From NCBI GenBank assembly GCA_964523885.1, contig CAZFYX010000034.1, positions 31,633-95,632 of the forward strand: a stretch of 64,000 nucleotides of DNA, written 5' to 3'. This DNA comes from SHXO01 sp964523885. GTDB taxonomy: Bacteria > Pseudomonadota > Gammaproteobacteria > Burkholderiales > SHXO01. This document shows, one piece after another, positions 27,287-35,746 of the stretch (positions are counted from its first letter, which is position 1; each line of letters starts with the position of its first letter). A program made the translations under genes and the position numbers. The notes under the pieces were generated by a model. That model was not told where the DNA came from. It did no database searches and saw nothing but the letters and a program-made list of their open reading frames with translations.

Positions 27287-27485
27287 ATCCAGGCCCATCG
27301 ATGCATTTACCATCGAGCGGCCGGCGAACGAGAGAAAAAGCACGGCCCGGCACCCTCCGTCCCGGGGACCCGACGCGGGAAGCACCGGGCCGCGACGCAG
27401 TGTTGCGCAGGGCCGTTACGGCGGGATTTCGGCGGATGTCAGCACGTAACGGCACCGTCCAGCGCGCACTGCACACGAGCAGCGC

Positions 27486-28517
27486 TCAGCGCAGGTTCTG
27501 CAGGTACGCCGTCAGCGCGCGCAGGTCGCGCCCGCTGAACTGCGTGAGGTCGGGCATCTGCGCGCCGGGCTTGAGCGACTGGGCGTGCGTCACCCAGGCC
27601 GCGAGATTGGCCACGTCGTTCTTCAGCATCCCGCCGGCAATGCGGTTGCGGCTGCCGACGTGTGTCAGGTCCGGGCCGACCTGGCCCAGCGCTTCGGTCC
27701 CGCGCACCGTGTGGCACAACGGGCAGGCCGCAGCCATGAATACATCCCTGCCCCGCCGCGCCTCGTCCCAGGCCGGATCGCCCGCGGCATCCTTGCGCTG
27801 CTGCTCGACCCAGGCGTCGTAGTCCTCCTGCGACTGCGCCACCACCTGCAGGCGCATGTGCGCGTGCTGCACGCCGCAGTATTCGCCGCACTCGCCCTCG
27901 TAGACGCCGGCCCGGTCGGCCTGGATGCGCACGTGGTTGACCTGGCCGGGTACGAGATCGACCTTCCCGTGCAGCTTCGGGATCCAGAAGGAATGGATTA
28001 CATCGGCCGACTGCAGCAGGATGTCCACCGGTTTGCCGACCGGGATGTGCAGCTCGGTCGCGACCTTGAAGTTGCGCTCGACCTCAGGGTAGCGGTACTG
28101 CGCCTCGAACCACCACTGGCGCCCGGTGACCAGGATCTGTCCGGCGTCGGTGCAGACTTCCGGGTTGCCGGGGCCCAGGTGCTGCATGGGGAAGGCGGAC
28201 AGCGTCTCCATCGCAGTGACGAACAGGATCGCCAGGACCGCGGCGGGAATGGCCAGGCCGCCAACCAGGATCCAGCGCTGGCCGCCGCCGGCATCGACGG
28301 GGGCATGCTCGGCGAGGGTGCCCCGCCGGCGCACGGCGATCCAGCCGATCAGGATCCACATCACGACGATGGTGGCGGAGAAGGACAGCAGCGCGAACCA
28401 GCCCAGCGTCGCGATGCGGTCGGCGGCGAAGCCCGCGGTGTGCAGATAGTCCTGCGGCGCGGCGCAGGCCGCTGCGCCAAGGGCCGTTGCAGCCGCGAAG
28501 AGTGTTCTCGCACGCAT
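27486..28517 (-). CDS. coxB: Cytochrome c oxidase subunit II fused to cytochrome c (caa3 type)
   Basis: The 343-residue protein starts with a signal sequence having a possible lipoprotein cysteine (C18). Two membrane segments follow (about 32-55 and 76-97), then the CuA cupredoxin domain with an early His in VIHSFWIP and the CuA motif GECGEYCGVQHAHM. The C-terminal third is a cytochrome c domain with haem site CPLCH and Met ligand in GAQMPDL. It takes electrons from periplasmic cytochromes into subunit I. It is the last gene of the eight-gene operon, four bases after a cytochrome c gene, far from subunit I although in the same transcript. Confidence 0.93.
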   Translation of the reverse strand: MRARTLFAAATALGAAACAAPQDYLHTAGFAADRIATLGWFALLSFSATIVVMWILIGWIAVRRRGTLAEHAPVDAGGGQRWILVGGLAIPAAVLAILFVTAMETLSAFPMQHLGPGNPEVCTDAGQILVTGRQWWFEAQYRYPEVERNFKVATELHIPVGKPVDILLQSADVIHSFWIPKLHGKVDLVPGQVNHVRIQADRAGVYEGECGEYCGVQHAHMRLQVVAQSQEDYDAWVEQQRKDAAGDPAWDEARRGRDVFMAAACPLCHTVRGTEALGQVGPDLTHVGSRNRIAGGMLKNDVANLAAWVTHAQSLKPGAQMPDLTQFSGRDLRALTAYLQNLR

Positions 28518-28521
28518 GGGC

Positions 28522-28971
28522 CTAGCTCGGCTTGTCCGGTTCGTTCGGCGTGCGCAGCGACTGGATGTAGCCCACCAGGCGCCAGATCTGCGCCTCCGGC
28601 AGCCGGGTGCCCCAGGCCGGCATGCCGTGCGCGCGTCCCTGCGCGATCGAGCTGAACACGTCGGCATCCGTGTCGCCGTAGATCCAGTCGCGGTCGCGCA
28701 GGCTCGGGCCCATGCCGCCGCCGGCATGGCCGCCATGGCAGCCCGAGCAGTTGAAGCGCACGAACAGCCGGCGCCCGTCCTGCAGCGCGGCCGCGTCGTT
28801 GCCGTACGGGTTGGAGGCCAGGCTGGGCTGCGTGCCCGGGCCGGGAATCGGACCGATCGGGTTCTGCATCGCCGGCAAGACCGCTGTCGACGCGTTGTCC
28901 TGGGCGCTGCGATCGCACCCCGCTGCCATGCACGCGAGTGCCGCGACGGCAGCCCACAGCAGATGCTTCAT
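28522..28971 (-). CDS. Cytochrome c, probable lipoprotein
   Basis: The 149-residue protein starts with a signal whose end MAAGC fits a lipobox, so it may be membrane-tethered. One haem c site (CSGCH) and a Met ligand in HGMPAWGTRL identify a class I cytochrome c. The C-terminus (IWRLVGYIQSLR) resembles the cytochrome at 3385, the partner of the other PQQ dehydrogenase. Its start overlaps the stop of the MxaJ/XoxJ-like gene by four bases (ATGA). It probably carries electrons from the quinoprotein to the CoxB-fused cytochrome. Confidence 0.9.
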   Translation of the reverse strand: MKHLLWAAVAALACMAAGCDRSAQDNASTAVLPAMQNPIGPIPGPGTQPSLASNPYGNDAAALQDGRRLFVRFNCSGCHGGHAGGGMGPSLRDRDWIYGDTDADVFSSIAQGRAHGMPAWGTRLPEAQIWRLVGYIQSLRTPNEPDKPS

Positions 28972-29891
28972 CGCATCGTCCTCCGCGTGACTGTCGGCGC
29001 ATCATGCAGGCGCCCGGCCTGCGGCAAGCCGTAGCGCGCCAGCACCAGGTCGATGTCCGCCTGCCTGCGCGCCAGGGCCTGGTCGAGGGCTGCGCGCAGG
29101 CGCTCGTTTCCGCGGCGCACCCCGATGGAGATCGAATATGACATCGGCAGGACGTCTCCAGTGGGCGCCAAGGGCACGATCGACAGCGCCACCGACTCAC
29201 GCCGGGCGAAGTAGCCGGCCAACGGCCCCCACGCTATGGCGACGTCGATCTCCCCGCGAGCCAGCGCATCGAGCAGGTTGCGCGGCGGATCCGGCTGCGA
29301 GTAGTCGCCGTAGATGGAATAGCCGCGCACGTTGTCCACTAGGCCGCGGCGGGCCAGCGCCTCCACCGGCGGAACGTTCGCGTAGTCGTCGCCGATCACG
29401 TGCACGCCCACTCGGAGCGCGCGCAGCCGCGGATCGTCGAACGAGCGCAGCCGCAGGCGCCGATCGGTGCGCGTGACGAACACGTAGCCGGATCGATAAT
29501 AGGGCCGGGTGTTCGAAGTGCGCCGGAAATCGGAGGGCACCCCCATCGCCACGTCGCAGACACCTGTACCGAGCGTGGCGCGGATGAAGCCGCGCCGCTG
29601 GGGCCACCAGGTGTATGCGACACCGCCCAGGCCGAGATCGCGGGCCAGGATTGCGGCGATCTCGTTCTCGAAGCCCTCGCCCCTGGCATTGGAGAACGGC
29701 AGGTTGTTGGGATCGGCGCATACCCTCAGTCGGTCCTCCGCAGCCGCGACTGCAGACAGCGCCTGCCCTGCGCTGGCATCGATATGGTGTGGAGCGCCCG
29801 CGCCGCGCTGTGCGATCGCCGTCAGCCCAGGCAGGGCCGCCGCGGTGGCGATCGCCGCGATCACCAGGAGAGATCTAGAAGCCGAAGACAT
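28968..29891 (-). CDS. MxaJ/XoxJ-like periplasmic binding protein of quinoprotein dehydrogenases
   Basis: The 307-residue protein has a signal peptide (LLVIAAIATAAALPGLTAIA) and a family 3 solute-binding fold. LRVCADPNNLPFSNARGEGF followed by ARDLGLGGVAYTWWPQ is characteristic of the quinoprotein-dehydrogenase-associated binding proteins (MxaJ/XoxJ). These are encoded beside methanol-type dehydrogenases and are thought to help their maturation or activation. The ATG at 29891 lies inside the end of the PQQ dehydrogenase gene (17-base overlap), so the two are translationally coupled. No ABC transporter genes flank it, which argues against transport. Confidence 0.87.
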   Translation of the reverse strand: MSSASRSLLVIAAIATAAALPGLTAIAQRGAGAPHHIDASAGQALSAVAAAEDRLRVCADPNNLPFSNARGEGFENEIAAILARDLGLGGVAYTWWPQRRGFIRATLGTGVCDVAMGVPSDFRRTSNTRPYYRSGYVFVTRTDRRLRLRSFDDPRLRALRVGVHVIGDDYANVPPVEALARRGLVDNVRGYSIYGDYSQPDPPRNLLDALARGEIDVAIAWGPLAGYFARRESVALSIVPLAPTGDVLPMSYSISIGVRRGNERLRAALDQALARRQADIDLVLARYGLPQAGRLHDAPTVTRRTMR

Positions 29892-31731
29892 AGAGCATGT
29901 TTCCCGGCCCGCTGTATTGCTTGATCGGCGCCATGGCGCCCACCACGCCCAGCCCCGCGTACGGGTCGTCCGCCGAGACGGTGGGGAAGGCCACCGCACC
30001 CATCCAGCCGCCGACGCCCGAATACACTGCGACATACTGCTTGCCGTCAGGCCCCAGGTAGGTGATCGGGTTGCCGACGATCCCCGAGCCGGTCTGGAAC
30101 TTCCACAGCTCCTTGCCGTTACGCGCGTCCACGGCCTTGAACCAGCCGTCCATCGTGCCGTAGAAGACCACGTCGCCACCGGTCGCCAGCACGCCGCTGT
30201 AGACGGGGAGCACCGGTTCCTTGACCGACCATGCCCGCTTCGCGTTCGCCACGTCCCACGCCACCAGCTCGCCCTGGTAGCCGCCGGGTCCGGCGTACAT
30301 CTTCACGCTCGCGCCCAGGTAAGGCGTGCCGGCGATGTAGTTGGACTCGATCCCCTCGTAGTCCATGCAGGTGTTGTGCGCCGGAATGTAGAGCAGTCCG
30401 GTGCGCGGCGACAGGGCCGACGGGATGAAGTCCTTCGCGCCGGTCGAGGACGGGCAGATGTTCTTCGTCACCTGGCCGAAGTGGGTGCGCTTGGAGGGCA
30501 CCTCGTTCGCCTTCCCGGTCTTGAGGTCGTAGCCCGTAGCCCAGTTGGTCGACGGCTCGAAGATCTCCGCGGAGAGCAGCTCGCCGGTCTCGCGATCGTG
30601 CACGTACATGAATCCCGTGCGCCCCGGATGCAGGAGCAGCCTGCGCATCCGTCCGCCCCACTCCATGTCGACGACGATGTTCTCCATGATCTCGTCGTAA
30701 TCCCAGGCGTCGTGCTCGGTGTACTGGTAGGCCCAGCGCGCCATTCCGGTGTCGGGATTGCGCGCGATCGTGGCGGTCGACCACTTGTTGGCGCCCGGCC
30801 GGATGTCGGGGTTCCACACGCCGGGGTTGCCGGTGCCGTGGAAGATGAGATCGAGCTCGGGGTCGTAGGAGATCCAGCCCCAGACGCTGCCTCCGCCCAG
30901 CCTCCACTGGTCCGGCGGCCAGGTCTTCACGCCCAGGTCGACGCCCTGGTCCTTCGGGTAGAAGGGCTTGAAGTCCGCGCCGATCAGCACGTCCTTGTCC
31001 GGCCCGGTGTTGAACGCCTTCCACACCACATGGCCGTCCTGCACCGACAGCGCTGCCACCCATCCGCGCACACCCAGCTCGCCGCCCGAGTTGCCGACGA
31101 TGACTTTGTCCTTCACCACCAGCGGCGCCATGGTCAGCGTTTCGCCGACGTTGATGTTGCCCAGCTTCGTGCGCCAGGCCTCCTTCCCGTTCTTCACGTC
31201 CACGGCCACGGTGTGTCCATCGAGGGTGTTGTAGATCACCTTCCCGTCCGCATAGGAGGCCCCGCGGTTCACCACGTCGCAGCAGGCCTTGCCCACCGAC
31301 TGCGGGTCCGGGTGCGGCTGGTACATCCACTTCATCGCGCCGCCGGGCTTGGTCAGGTCCACGGCGATCAGGGTGTTGGGGAACGGCGTGACGATGTACA
31401 TGGTGTCGTCCACCACCAGCGGTCCGCCTTCATGCCCGTGCGGGATCCCGGTGGAGAGCGTGGTCTTCACCTGCAGCTTGGCGACGTTGTCTGCGGTGAT
31501 CTGATCCAGCGGGCTGTAGCGCGTGTTGGCGAGGTCTCCGCCGGGGAGGCGCCACTGCCCAGCAGGCACCGGCGTCACCAGGCGCACCCTGGGCGTGGGC
31601 TGCGGGAGGGTCATGCCGGGCGGCGCCGCGACTTGCGGTGCCGCCTCGCCGCCAGAACATGCCGCCAGCAGGATGGCGGTGCTCGCCAGGGCAATGCGGG
31701 CAAGGATCGGGGATAGCGGCAACGAAGTCAT
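29875..31731 (-). CDS. PQQ-dependent alcohol dehydrogenase, predicted lipoprotein, putatively lanthanide-type
   Basis: This 618-residue quinoprotein starts with a lipoprotein signal ending LLAAC (C25), followed by Ser, which favours the outer membrane. Propeller W-motifs recur (GKELWKFQTGSGIVGNP). C150-C151 is the vicinal disulphide pair that contacts PQQ, GTGNPG holds the metal-binding Asn, and D344 in HDAWDYDE is the presumed catalytic Asp. D346 is the extra lanthanide-associated Asp. The usual DRNG after the active site is GRTG here. The C-terminus (AGLGVVGAMAPIKQYSGPGN) is like that of methanol dehydrogenases. It lies three bases after a cytochrome c gene and is embedded in the oxidase operon. 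The substrate is unknown. Confidence 0.92.
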   Translation of the reverse strand: MTSLPLSPILARIALASTAILLAACSGGEAAPQVAAPPGMTLPQPTPRVRLVTPVPAGQWRLPGGDLANTRYSPLDQITADNVAKLQVKTTLSTGIPHGHEGGPLVVDDTMYIVTPFPNTLIAVDLTKPGGAMKWMYQPHPDPQSVGKACCDVVNRGASYADGKVIYNTLDGHTVAVDVKNGKEAWRTKLGNINVGETLTMAPLVVKDKVIVGNSGGELGVRGWVAALSVQDGHVVWKAFNTGPDKDVLIGADFKPFYPKDQGVDLGVKTWPPDQWRLGGGSVWGWISYDPELDLIFHGTGNPGVWNPDIRPGANKWSTATIARNPDTGMARWAYQYTEHDAWDYDEIMENIVVDMEWGGRMRRLLLHPGRTGFMYVHDRETGELLSAEIFEPSTNWATGYDLKTGKANEVPSKRTHFGQVTKNICPSSTGAKDFIPSALSPRTGLLYIPAHNTCMDYEGIESNYIAGTPYLGASVKMYAGPGGYQGELVAWDVANAKRAWSVKEPVLPVYSGVLATGGDVVFYGTMDGWFKAVDARNGKELWKFQTGSGIVGNPITYLGPDGKQYVAVYSGVGGWMGAVAFPTVSADDPYAGLGVVGAMAPIKQYSGPGNMLYVFGF

Positions 31732-31734
31732 TGG

Positions 31735-32106
31735 TCAGCTCAAGGTGTAGAGGTACGCGGCGATGTCCCGAGCCTCGTCCTCGGTGAGCCCGACCGCCGG
31801 CATGGCGGTGTTGGGCTCCACGTCCGGCGGATTGCGCAGCCAGCGCACGAGGTTGTGGAGGTTGTTCGGCAGTTCCCCGGCGATGTAGGTGCGGCGCGAG
31901 AACGCGTCGAGTGGCGGCCCCACCATGCCATCGGCGGCTCGCACGCCGGGAATCGCATGGCAGCTGCCGCAGTTGAACTTGTCGATGAGTTGGGCGCCGC
32001 GCTGGGGGTCGCCGCCGGTGGCCCGGGCGTAACGCGGCTCGCTGCGGCCGCCCTCGCAGCCCTCCAGCAGCACGATCGCGCAGATCAGCAGGTCGGCAAG
32101 CTTCAT
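31735..32106 (-). CDS. Small cytochrome c, probable lipoprotein
   Basis: The 123-residue protein has a signal with a possible lipobox (LLEGC; Glu at -2 is atypical). A single haem site CGSCH and a Met ligand in NTAMPAVGL identify it as a cytochrome c. It sits between the oxidase genes and the PQQ dehydrogenase. Its ATG overlaps the upstream stop (ATGA), and its stop lies three bases before the dehydrogenase start. It is the second of two separate cytochromes in the operon, so it could serve as the direct dehydrogenase acceptor. Confidence 0.88.
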   Translation of the reverse strand: MKLADLLICAIVLLEGCEGGRSEPRYARATGGDPQRGAQLIDKFNCGSCHAIPGVRAADGMVGPPLDAFSRRTYIAGELPNNLHNLVRWLRNPPDVEPNTAMPAVGLTEDEARDIAAYLYTLS

Positions 32107-32501
32107 CGGTAAGGCTCGCAGGCCTGGAGGATGAGGGCGGGCCAGCCGGCCCAGAACACGCCCAGCGTGAAGCTCGCGCTGACGAACAGCGCGGTCGCGG
32201 CCATGAAGTCAGGGCGCGCACGGCCGTGGACCTGCGTGACGCCCCGGTCCTGCGAGCGCCGCCACGCGCTCCTCGCTGCCACCAGGGCGGCCACCGCAAT
32301 CCCCAGCGCGACCACGCTCACCACGATCTCGGCGCCCTGCGCGGCCGCGCGGCTCAGCGACCACGTGTGCGACTGCGTGCACGCATAGCTGTCGAGGAAC
32401 CAGACGGCCCATTGCTGCACGGCCCAGACCGCGGGCGGCGCGGCGATCGCGAACCACACCCGGCCGGGTGGAAGCCGAGGATCGGCGGTGGTGGTGGCCA
32501 C
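32103..32501 (-). CDS. Small three-helix membrane protein of the oxidase operon
   Basis: The 132-residue protein has three membrane segments (about 13-34, 50-70 and 95-117). It starts at a GTG two bases after the coxC stop. An ATG is not available, and no strong ribosome binding site is seen, so translation probably depends on coupling. It could be a small oxidase subunit (subunit IV-like or the fourth product of alternative cox operons). Sequence alone does not identify it. Confidence 0.68.
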   Translation of the reverse strand: MATTTADPRLPPGRVWFAIAAPPAVWAVQQWAVWFLDSYACTQSHTWSLSRAAAQGAEIVVSVVALGIAVAALVAARSAWRRSQDRGVTQVHGRARPDFMAATALFVSASFTLGVFWAGWPALILQACEPYR

Positions 32502-32503
32502 TG

Positions 32504-33097
32504 CTATTCCAGATGCGGCAGGTAGTAGAGGATCCCCACGATCAGGACCCACACGACGTCGACGAAGTGCCAGTACAGCGCAGCGTTGTGCAAGGGTCTG
32601 TGCGGCGGCTTGCCGGCGGGCTCGAGCCGGGGCAGCGCCACGGCATAGAGCAGCATGAGCAGGCCCAGCACCACGTGAGCGCCGTGGATCGTCGTGATGG
32701 TGTAGAAGATCGAGCCGTAGGAGTCCTGCGTGGGCAGCAACTCGCGCAGGTGGTTGCGGTACTCGAACCCCTGCAGCACGATGAAGCCGATGCCAAGCGC
32801 GATCGTGCCCAGCGTCGCAGCGCGTGCCGCTCCAGCGCGTCCCCGCTTCGCCAGGCGCTCCGCCCACAGCAGAACTGCACTGCTGCTCAGCAGCACGGCC
32901 AGCATGGTCGTGGCGAGCAGCAGCTTGGGCGGCGCGTCGAGCGGCCATTGCGGAGCATTGCGGCCCAGGTAGAAATACGAAAAGAACAGCGCCACGAACA
33001 GCATCGCTTCGGTCAGGATGAAGAAGTACATCCCGCCGGTACCGCGCTTCTCGTCCCACGGCAACTCGCGGATGGAGACGGAGATGCATGCGCTCAT
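32504..33097 (-). CDS. coxC: Cytochrome c oxidase subunit III
   Basis: The 197-residue protein has five membrane segments, the short form of subunit III. Family marks are GGMYFFILTEAMLFVALFFS (about 21-40), TTIHGAHVVLGL and the terminal ALYWHFVDVVWVLIVGILYY. It stabilises subunit I and may guide oxygen entry. Its ATG overlaps the coxA stop (ATGA), with GGAGC upstream. Confidence 0.93.
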   Translation of the reverse strand: MSACISVSIRELPWDEKRGTGGMYFFILTEAMLFVALFFSYFYLGRNAPQWPLDAPPKLLLATTMLAVLLSSSAVLLWAERLAKRGRAGAARAATLGTIALGIGFIVLQGFEYRNHLRELLPTQDSYGSIFYTITTIHGAHVVLGLLMLLYAVALPRLEPAGKPPHRPLHNAALYWHFVDVVWVLIVGILYYLPHLE

Positions 33098-34974
33098 GCC
33101 AGCTGCTCCGGGGAAGGCCACAGCCACCAGGCGGCGGCCAACAGGCCGAGCAGCGCGAGCCCTGCCGCGATCCAGAGCGCCTTCAGCAGCAGGGCCGTGA
33201 ACAACGCGGTGATCAGTATCGAGAGCACCAGCGGCGAGATGGTGTCCTCCGGCATCTGCGCCAGGCCGAGCGGCACGGCGTCGAGGCGGCTGGTGGAGAT
33301 GGTCAGCCGGCCCCGGTCCAGGATGCGCTCGCCTTCCGGATCGTGCTCCTCCTCGTGCGCATCCCACAGTGGATGCCGGCTCTGCACGGTTGGGATGTGC
33401 ACCGAGCCGTACGGTGCCGGCGGCGACTCCGTCGCCCATTCGAGCGAGTCCGCGTTCCAGGGGTTGCGCCCGGCGCGCTCGCCCCTGCGCTGCGAAACGG
33501 CGAAATTCCAGAGGCTCAGGAGGACGCCCAGCGCAAGCAGGAACGCGCCGATCGTGGCAAGCAGATTCATCTCGCCCCAGCCCAGGCCGCTGGGATAGGT
33601 GTAGACCCGCCGCGGCATGCCGGCGAGGCCCATCAGGTGCATCGGGAAGAAGCCGAGGTTGAAGCCGACGAACATGAGCCAGAAGCTCCGGCGGCCCAGC
33701 CTCTCGTCCAGCAGCCGCCCGGTGATCTTCGGCAGCCAGTAGTAGAACCCCGCGAACACCGGGAAGACGTTGGCGCCGATCAGCACGTAGTGCAGGTGCG
33801 CGACCACGAAGTAGGTGTCGGTGAGCTGCCAGTCCAGCGGGATGAACCCGGTGATCACCCCGTTGAGCCCGCCGATGATGAACAAGGCGATGAAGCCGAT
33901 CGCGAACCGCAGCGCGGTGGTCATCACGGGGCGCCCATACCAGAGCGTGGCGAGCCATGCGAACACCTGCACCGTGCTGAACAGCGAGATGGTCATGCTG
34001 GCGGCGGCGAACATGCTCATCGACATGTGGCTCATCCCGGTCGCGAACATGTGGTGCACCCAGACGCCCATGCCGACCACGCCCGTCAGCACGGTCGCCA
34101 CCGCGACGTACGGATATCCGACGATCGGCCGCCGCGCCATCACCGGCAGGATCATCGAGATCATTCCGGTCGCCGGCAGGAAAATGATGTAGACCCAGGG
34201 ATGGCCGAAGAACCAGAACAGATGCTGCCACAGCAGCGGCTCGCCGCCGTTGGCGACGTCGAAGAAGTGGAAGCCCCACTGCCGGTCCAGCCACAGGAAC
34301 AGGCATGCCGCGGTCAGCGGGGGCAGCGACAGGACCGACAGCAGCGAGATGGTGCCGGTGCTGTACATGAACAGCGGCATGCGGTTGATCGACATGCCCG
34401 GCGCGCGCAGCCGGAAGATCGTGACCAGGAAGTTGATCGAACCTGCGGTCTGCGAGATGGTGAGCAGGATGAGCGACAGCGCGTAGAAGTCCATGCCCAT
34501 CGCCGGCGAGAAGCGGCTCTCGGTGTAGGGAACGTAGGCGAACCAGCCGCCGTGCGGCGCCTGGCCGATCAGCAGGCTCGCGTAGACGAAGATCCCCGAG
34601 AGCAGGAACATCCAGTAGCTGAACGCGTTCAGGCGCGGGAACGCCATGTCCCGCGCACCCAGCATCAGCGGGATGAGGTAGTTGGCGAAGCCGGACAGGA
34701 TCGGCGCGGCATACCAGAAGATCATGGTCATGCCGTGCATCGTGAAGAGCTGGTCGTAGGCCTCGGGATGCAGCAGCCGCAGCTCGGGGCCCGCGAGCTG
34801 CAGGCGCAGGATCAGCGCCTCGATGCCGCCGACGAGCAGGAACGCCATCGCAGTGACCAGGTAGCGCTTTCCGACCTTCTTGTGATCGACTGTCGCCAGC
34901 CACCCCCACAGGGTGTGCGGGGTCTCCCAGATCGACGTCAGCCTGCCCGGCGCCGACGTGGTCGCGGCTTCCAT
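33094..34974 (-). CDS. coxA: Haem-copper oxidase subunit I with altered proton-channel residues
   Basis: The 626-residue protein keeps all metal ligands: H80 and H395 (haem a), H393 (haem a3), H258, H307 and H308 (CuB), and Y262, the Tyr that normally cross-links to the CuB His. D109 and N116 match the D-channel entrance. The motif usually written HPEVY is HPWVY (W260), and VPTGVKIFNW is LFSTVQVFAW (Q336 for the K-channel Lys). Two extra membrane segments (about 580-622) follow a soluble loop. AGGAGC precedes the ATG at 34974, preferred over 35046. It is the first of eight coupled genes and the site of oxygen reduction, or possibly NO reduction. Confidence 0.93.
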   Translation of the reverse strand: MEAATTSAPGRLTSIWETPHTLWGWLATVDHKKVGKRYLVTAMAFLLVGGIEALILRLQLAGPELRLLHPEAYDQLFTMHGMTMIFWYAAPILSGFANYLIPLMLGARDMAFPRLNAFSYWMFLLSGIFVYASLLIGQAPHGGWFAYVPYTESRFSPAMGMDFYALSLILLTISQTAGSINFLVTIFRLRAPGMSINRMPLFMYSTGTISLLSVLSLPPLTAACLFLWLDRQWGFHFFDVANGGEPLLWQHLFWFFGHPWVYIIFLPATGMISMILPVMARRPIVGYPYVAVATVLTGVVGMGVWVHHMFATGMSHMSMSMFAAASMTISLFSTVQVFAWLATLWYGRPVMTTALRFAIGFIALFIIGGLNGVITGFIPLDWQLTDTYFVVAHLHYVLIGANVFPVFAGFYYWLPKITGRLLDERLGRRSFWLMFVGFNLGFFPMHLMGLAGMPRRVYTYPSGLGWGEMNLLATIGAFLLALGVLLSLWNFAVSQRRGERAGRNPWNADSLEWATESPPAPYGSVHIPTVQSRHPLWDAHEEEHDPEGERILDRGRLTISTSRLDAVPLGLAQMPEDTISPLVLSILITALFTALLLKALWIAAGLALLGLLAAAWWLWPSPEQLA

Positions 34975-35142
34975 GCGCGCTCCTGTCGTTCGAAGCGGAC
35001 CGGCCACGGGTGGCCGGTCGGGCCGGCGATTGCGCCGCGCCCGCAACCGGTCAGCGCTCAGGCGCGCTGCGGCGGTTCATTGCCCAGCCCTGCGAGCAAC
35101 GCATGTTCCCAACGCGCGACAGGGACGCTGCCCGAGGCCGGC

Positions 35143-35691
35143 TCACATCTCTCCGAGCGGGATCCTGGCCGCACCGGGACTGCGCGCAGCCATCCTCTGC
35201 ATCAGTCGCGACAGCGCTTCGTGCAGCTGCAGCAGTTCCTCGTTGGAGAGCTGCTCCAGGGCATCGGGCAGGATCCCGCGCGCGGGGTGCGGTGCCTCGA
35301 CCAGCAGCCTGCGGCCGGCACGGGTGAGCGCCAGGCGCACGACGCGGCGATCGGGATCGTCGTGCCTGCGCACCAGCAGACCTTCGCGGCTCAGGTGCTC
35401 GACCAGATTGCTGACGGATGACTGCCGCACGGAGAGACGTGCCGCCAGGTCCGACACGCGCTGGTTCGGCCGCTGATGCAACTCCCAGAGCGCCCACACC
35501 TCGGTGCCGCTCAGCCCCGTCGCATGGCTGACCCGGCTGAAATGCAGGCGAGCTGCTCGAAACACGTTGCGAAACTGGCCCAGCACCTCCAGGCTCAGCG
35601 CCGTGTGGGGCCCAACCGCCGCGGCAGCGGCCCGGCGCGAGGCCGACCGGCTCTGCCCGGATGTCCGTGCGGCTGGCTTGCTCCGCGGCAT
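35143..35691 (-). CDS. MarR-family transcriptional regulator
   Basis: The 182-residue protein has a basic, Ala/Arg-rich N-terminal extension of about 30 residues, then the MarR winged helix. The recognition helix region is VSDLAARLSVRQSSVSNLVE and the wing is RRHDDPDRRVVRLALT. Dimerisation helices are at both ends. It lies 168 bases upstream of coxA on the same strand and is divergent from the HiPIP gene, with a palindrome in between. It is the obvious local regulator. A phenolic, alcohol or redox ligand is usual for the family, but none can be named here. Confidence 0.9.
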   Translation of the reverse strand: MPRSKPAARTSGQSRSASRRAAAAAVGPHTALSLEVLGQFRNVFRAARLHFSRVSHATGLSGTEVWALWELHQRPNQRVSDLAARLSVRQSSVSNLVEHLSREGLLVRRHDDPDRRVVRLALTRAGRRLLVEAPHPARGILPDALEQLSNEELLQLHEALSRLMQRMAARSPGAARIPLGEM

Positions 35692-35729
35692 CTGCGCCCC
35701 GACTCCGCTATCAACTGCTGCGACGAATT

Positions 35730-35746
35730 ACATTTATTGGAAATGT
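35730..35746. promoter_or_regulatory. Candidate MarR operator palindrome
   Basis: ACATTT-ATTGG-AAATGT is a perfect 6-bp inverted repeat with a five-base spacer in an unusually AT-rich patch of the divergent gap between the MarR gene and the HiPIP gene. It lies 39 bases upstream of the MarR start. Size and symmetry fit MarR-family operators. Confidence 0.5.

Noticed and set aside
28968..29891. The solute-binding protein as part of an amino-acid ABC importer
   Set aside because: No permease or ATPase is adjacent, and its sequence and position match the quinoprotein-associated MxaJ/XoxJ type.
33088..35421. A 777-codon plus-strand open frame opposite coxA
   Set aside because: It is antisense to a fully recognisable oxidase subunit I, and its His/Gln/Glu-rich product has no family features.
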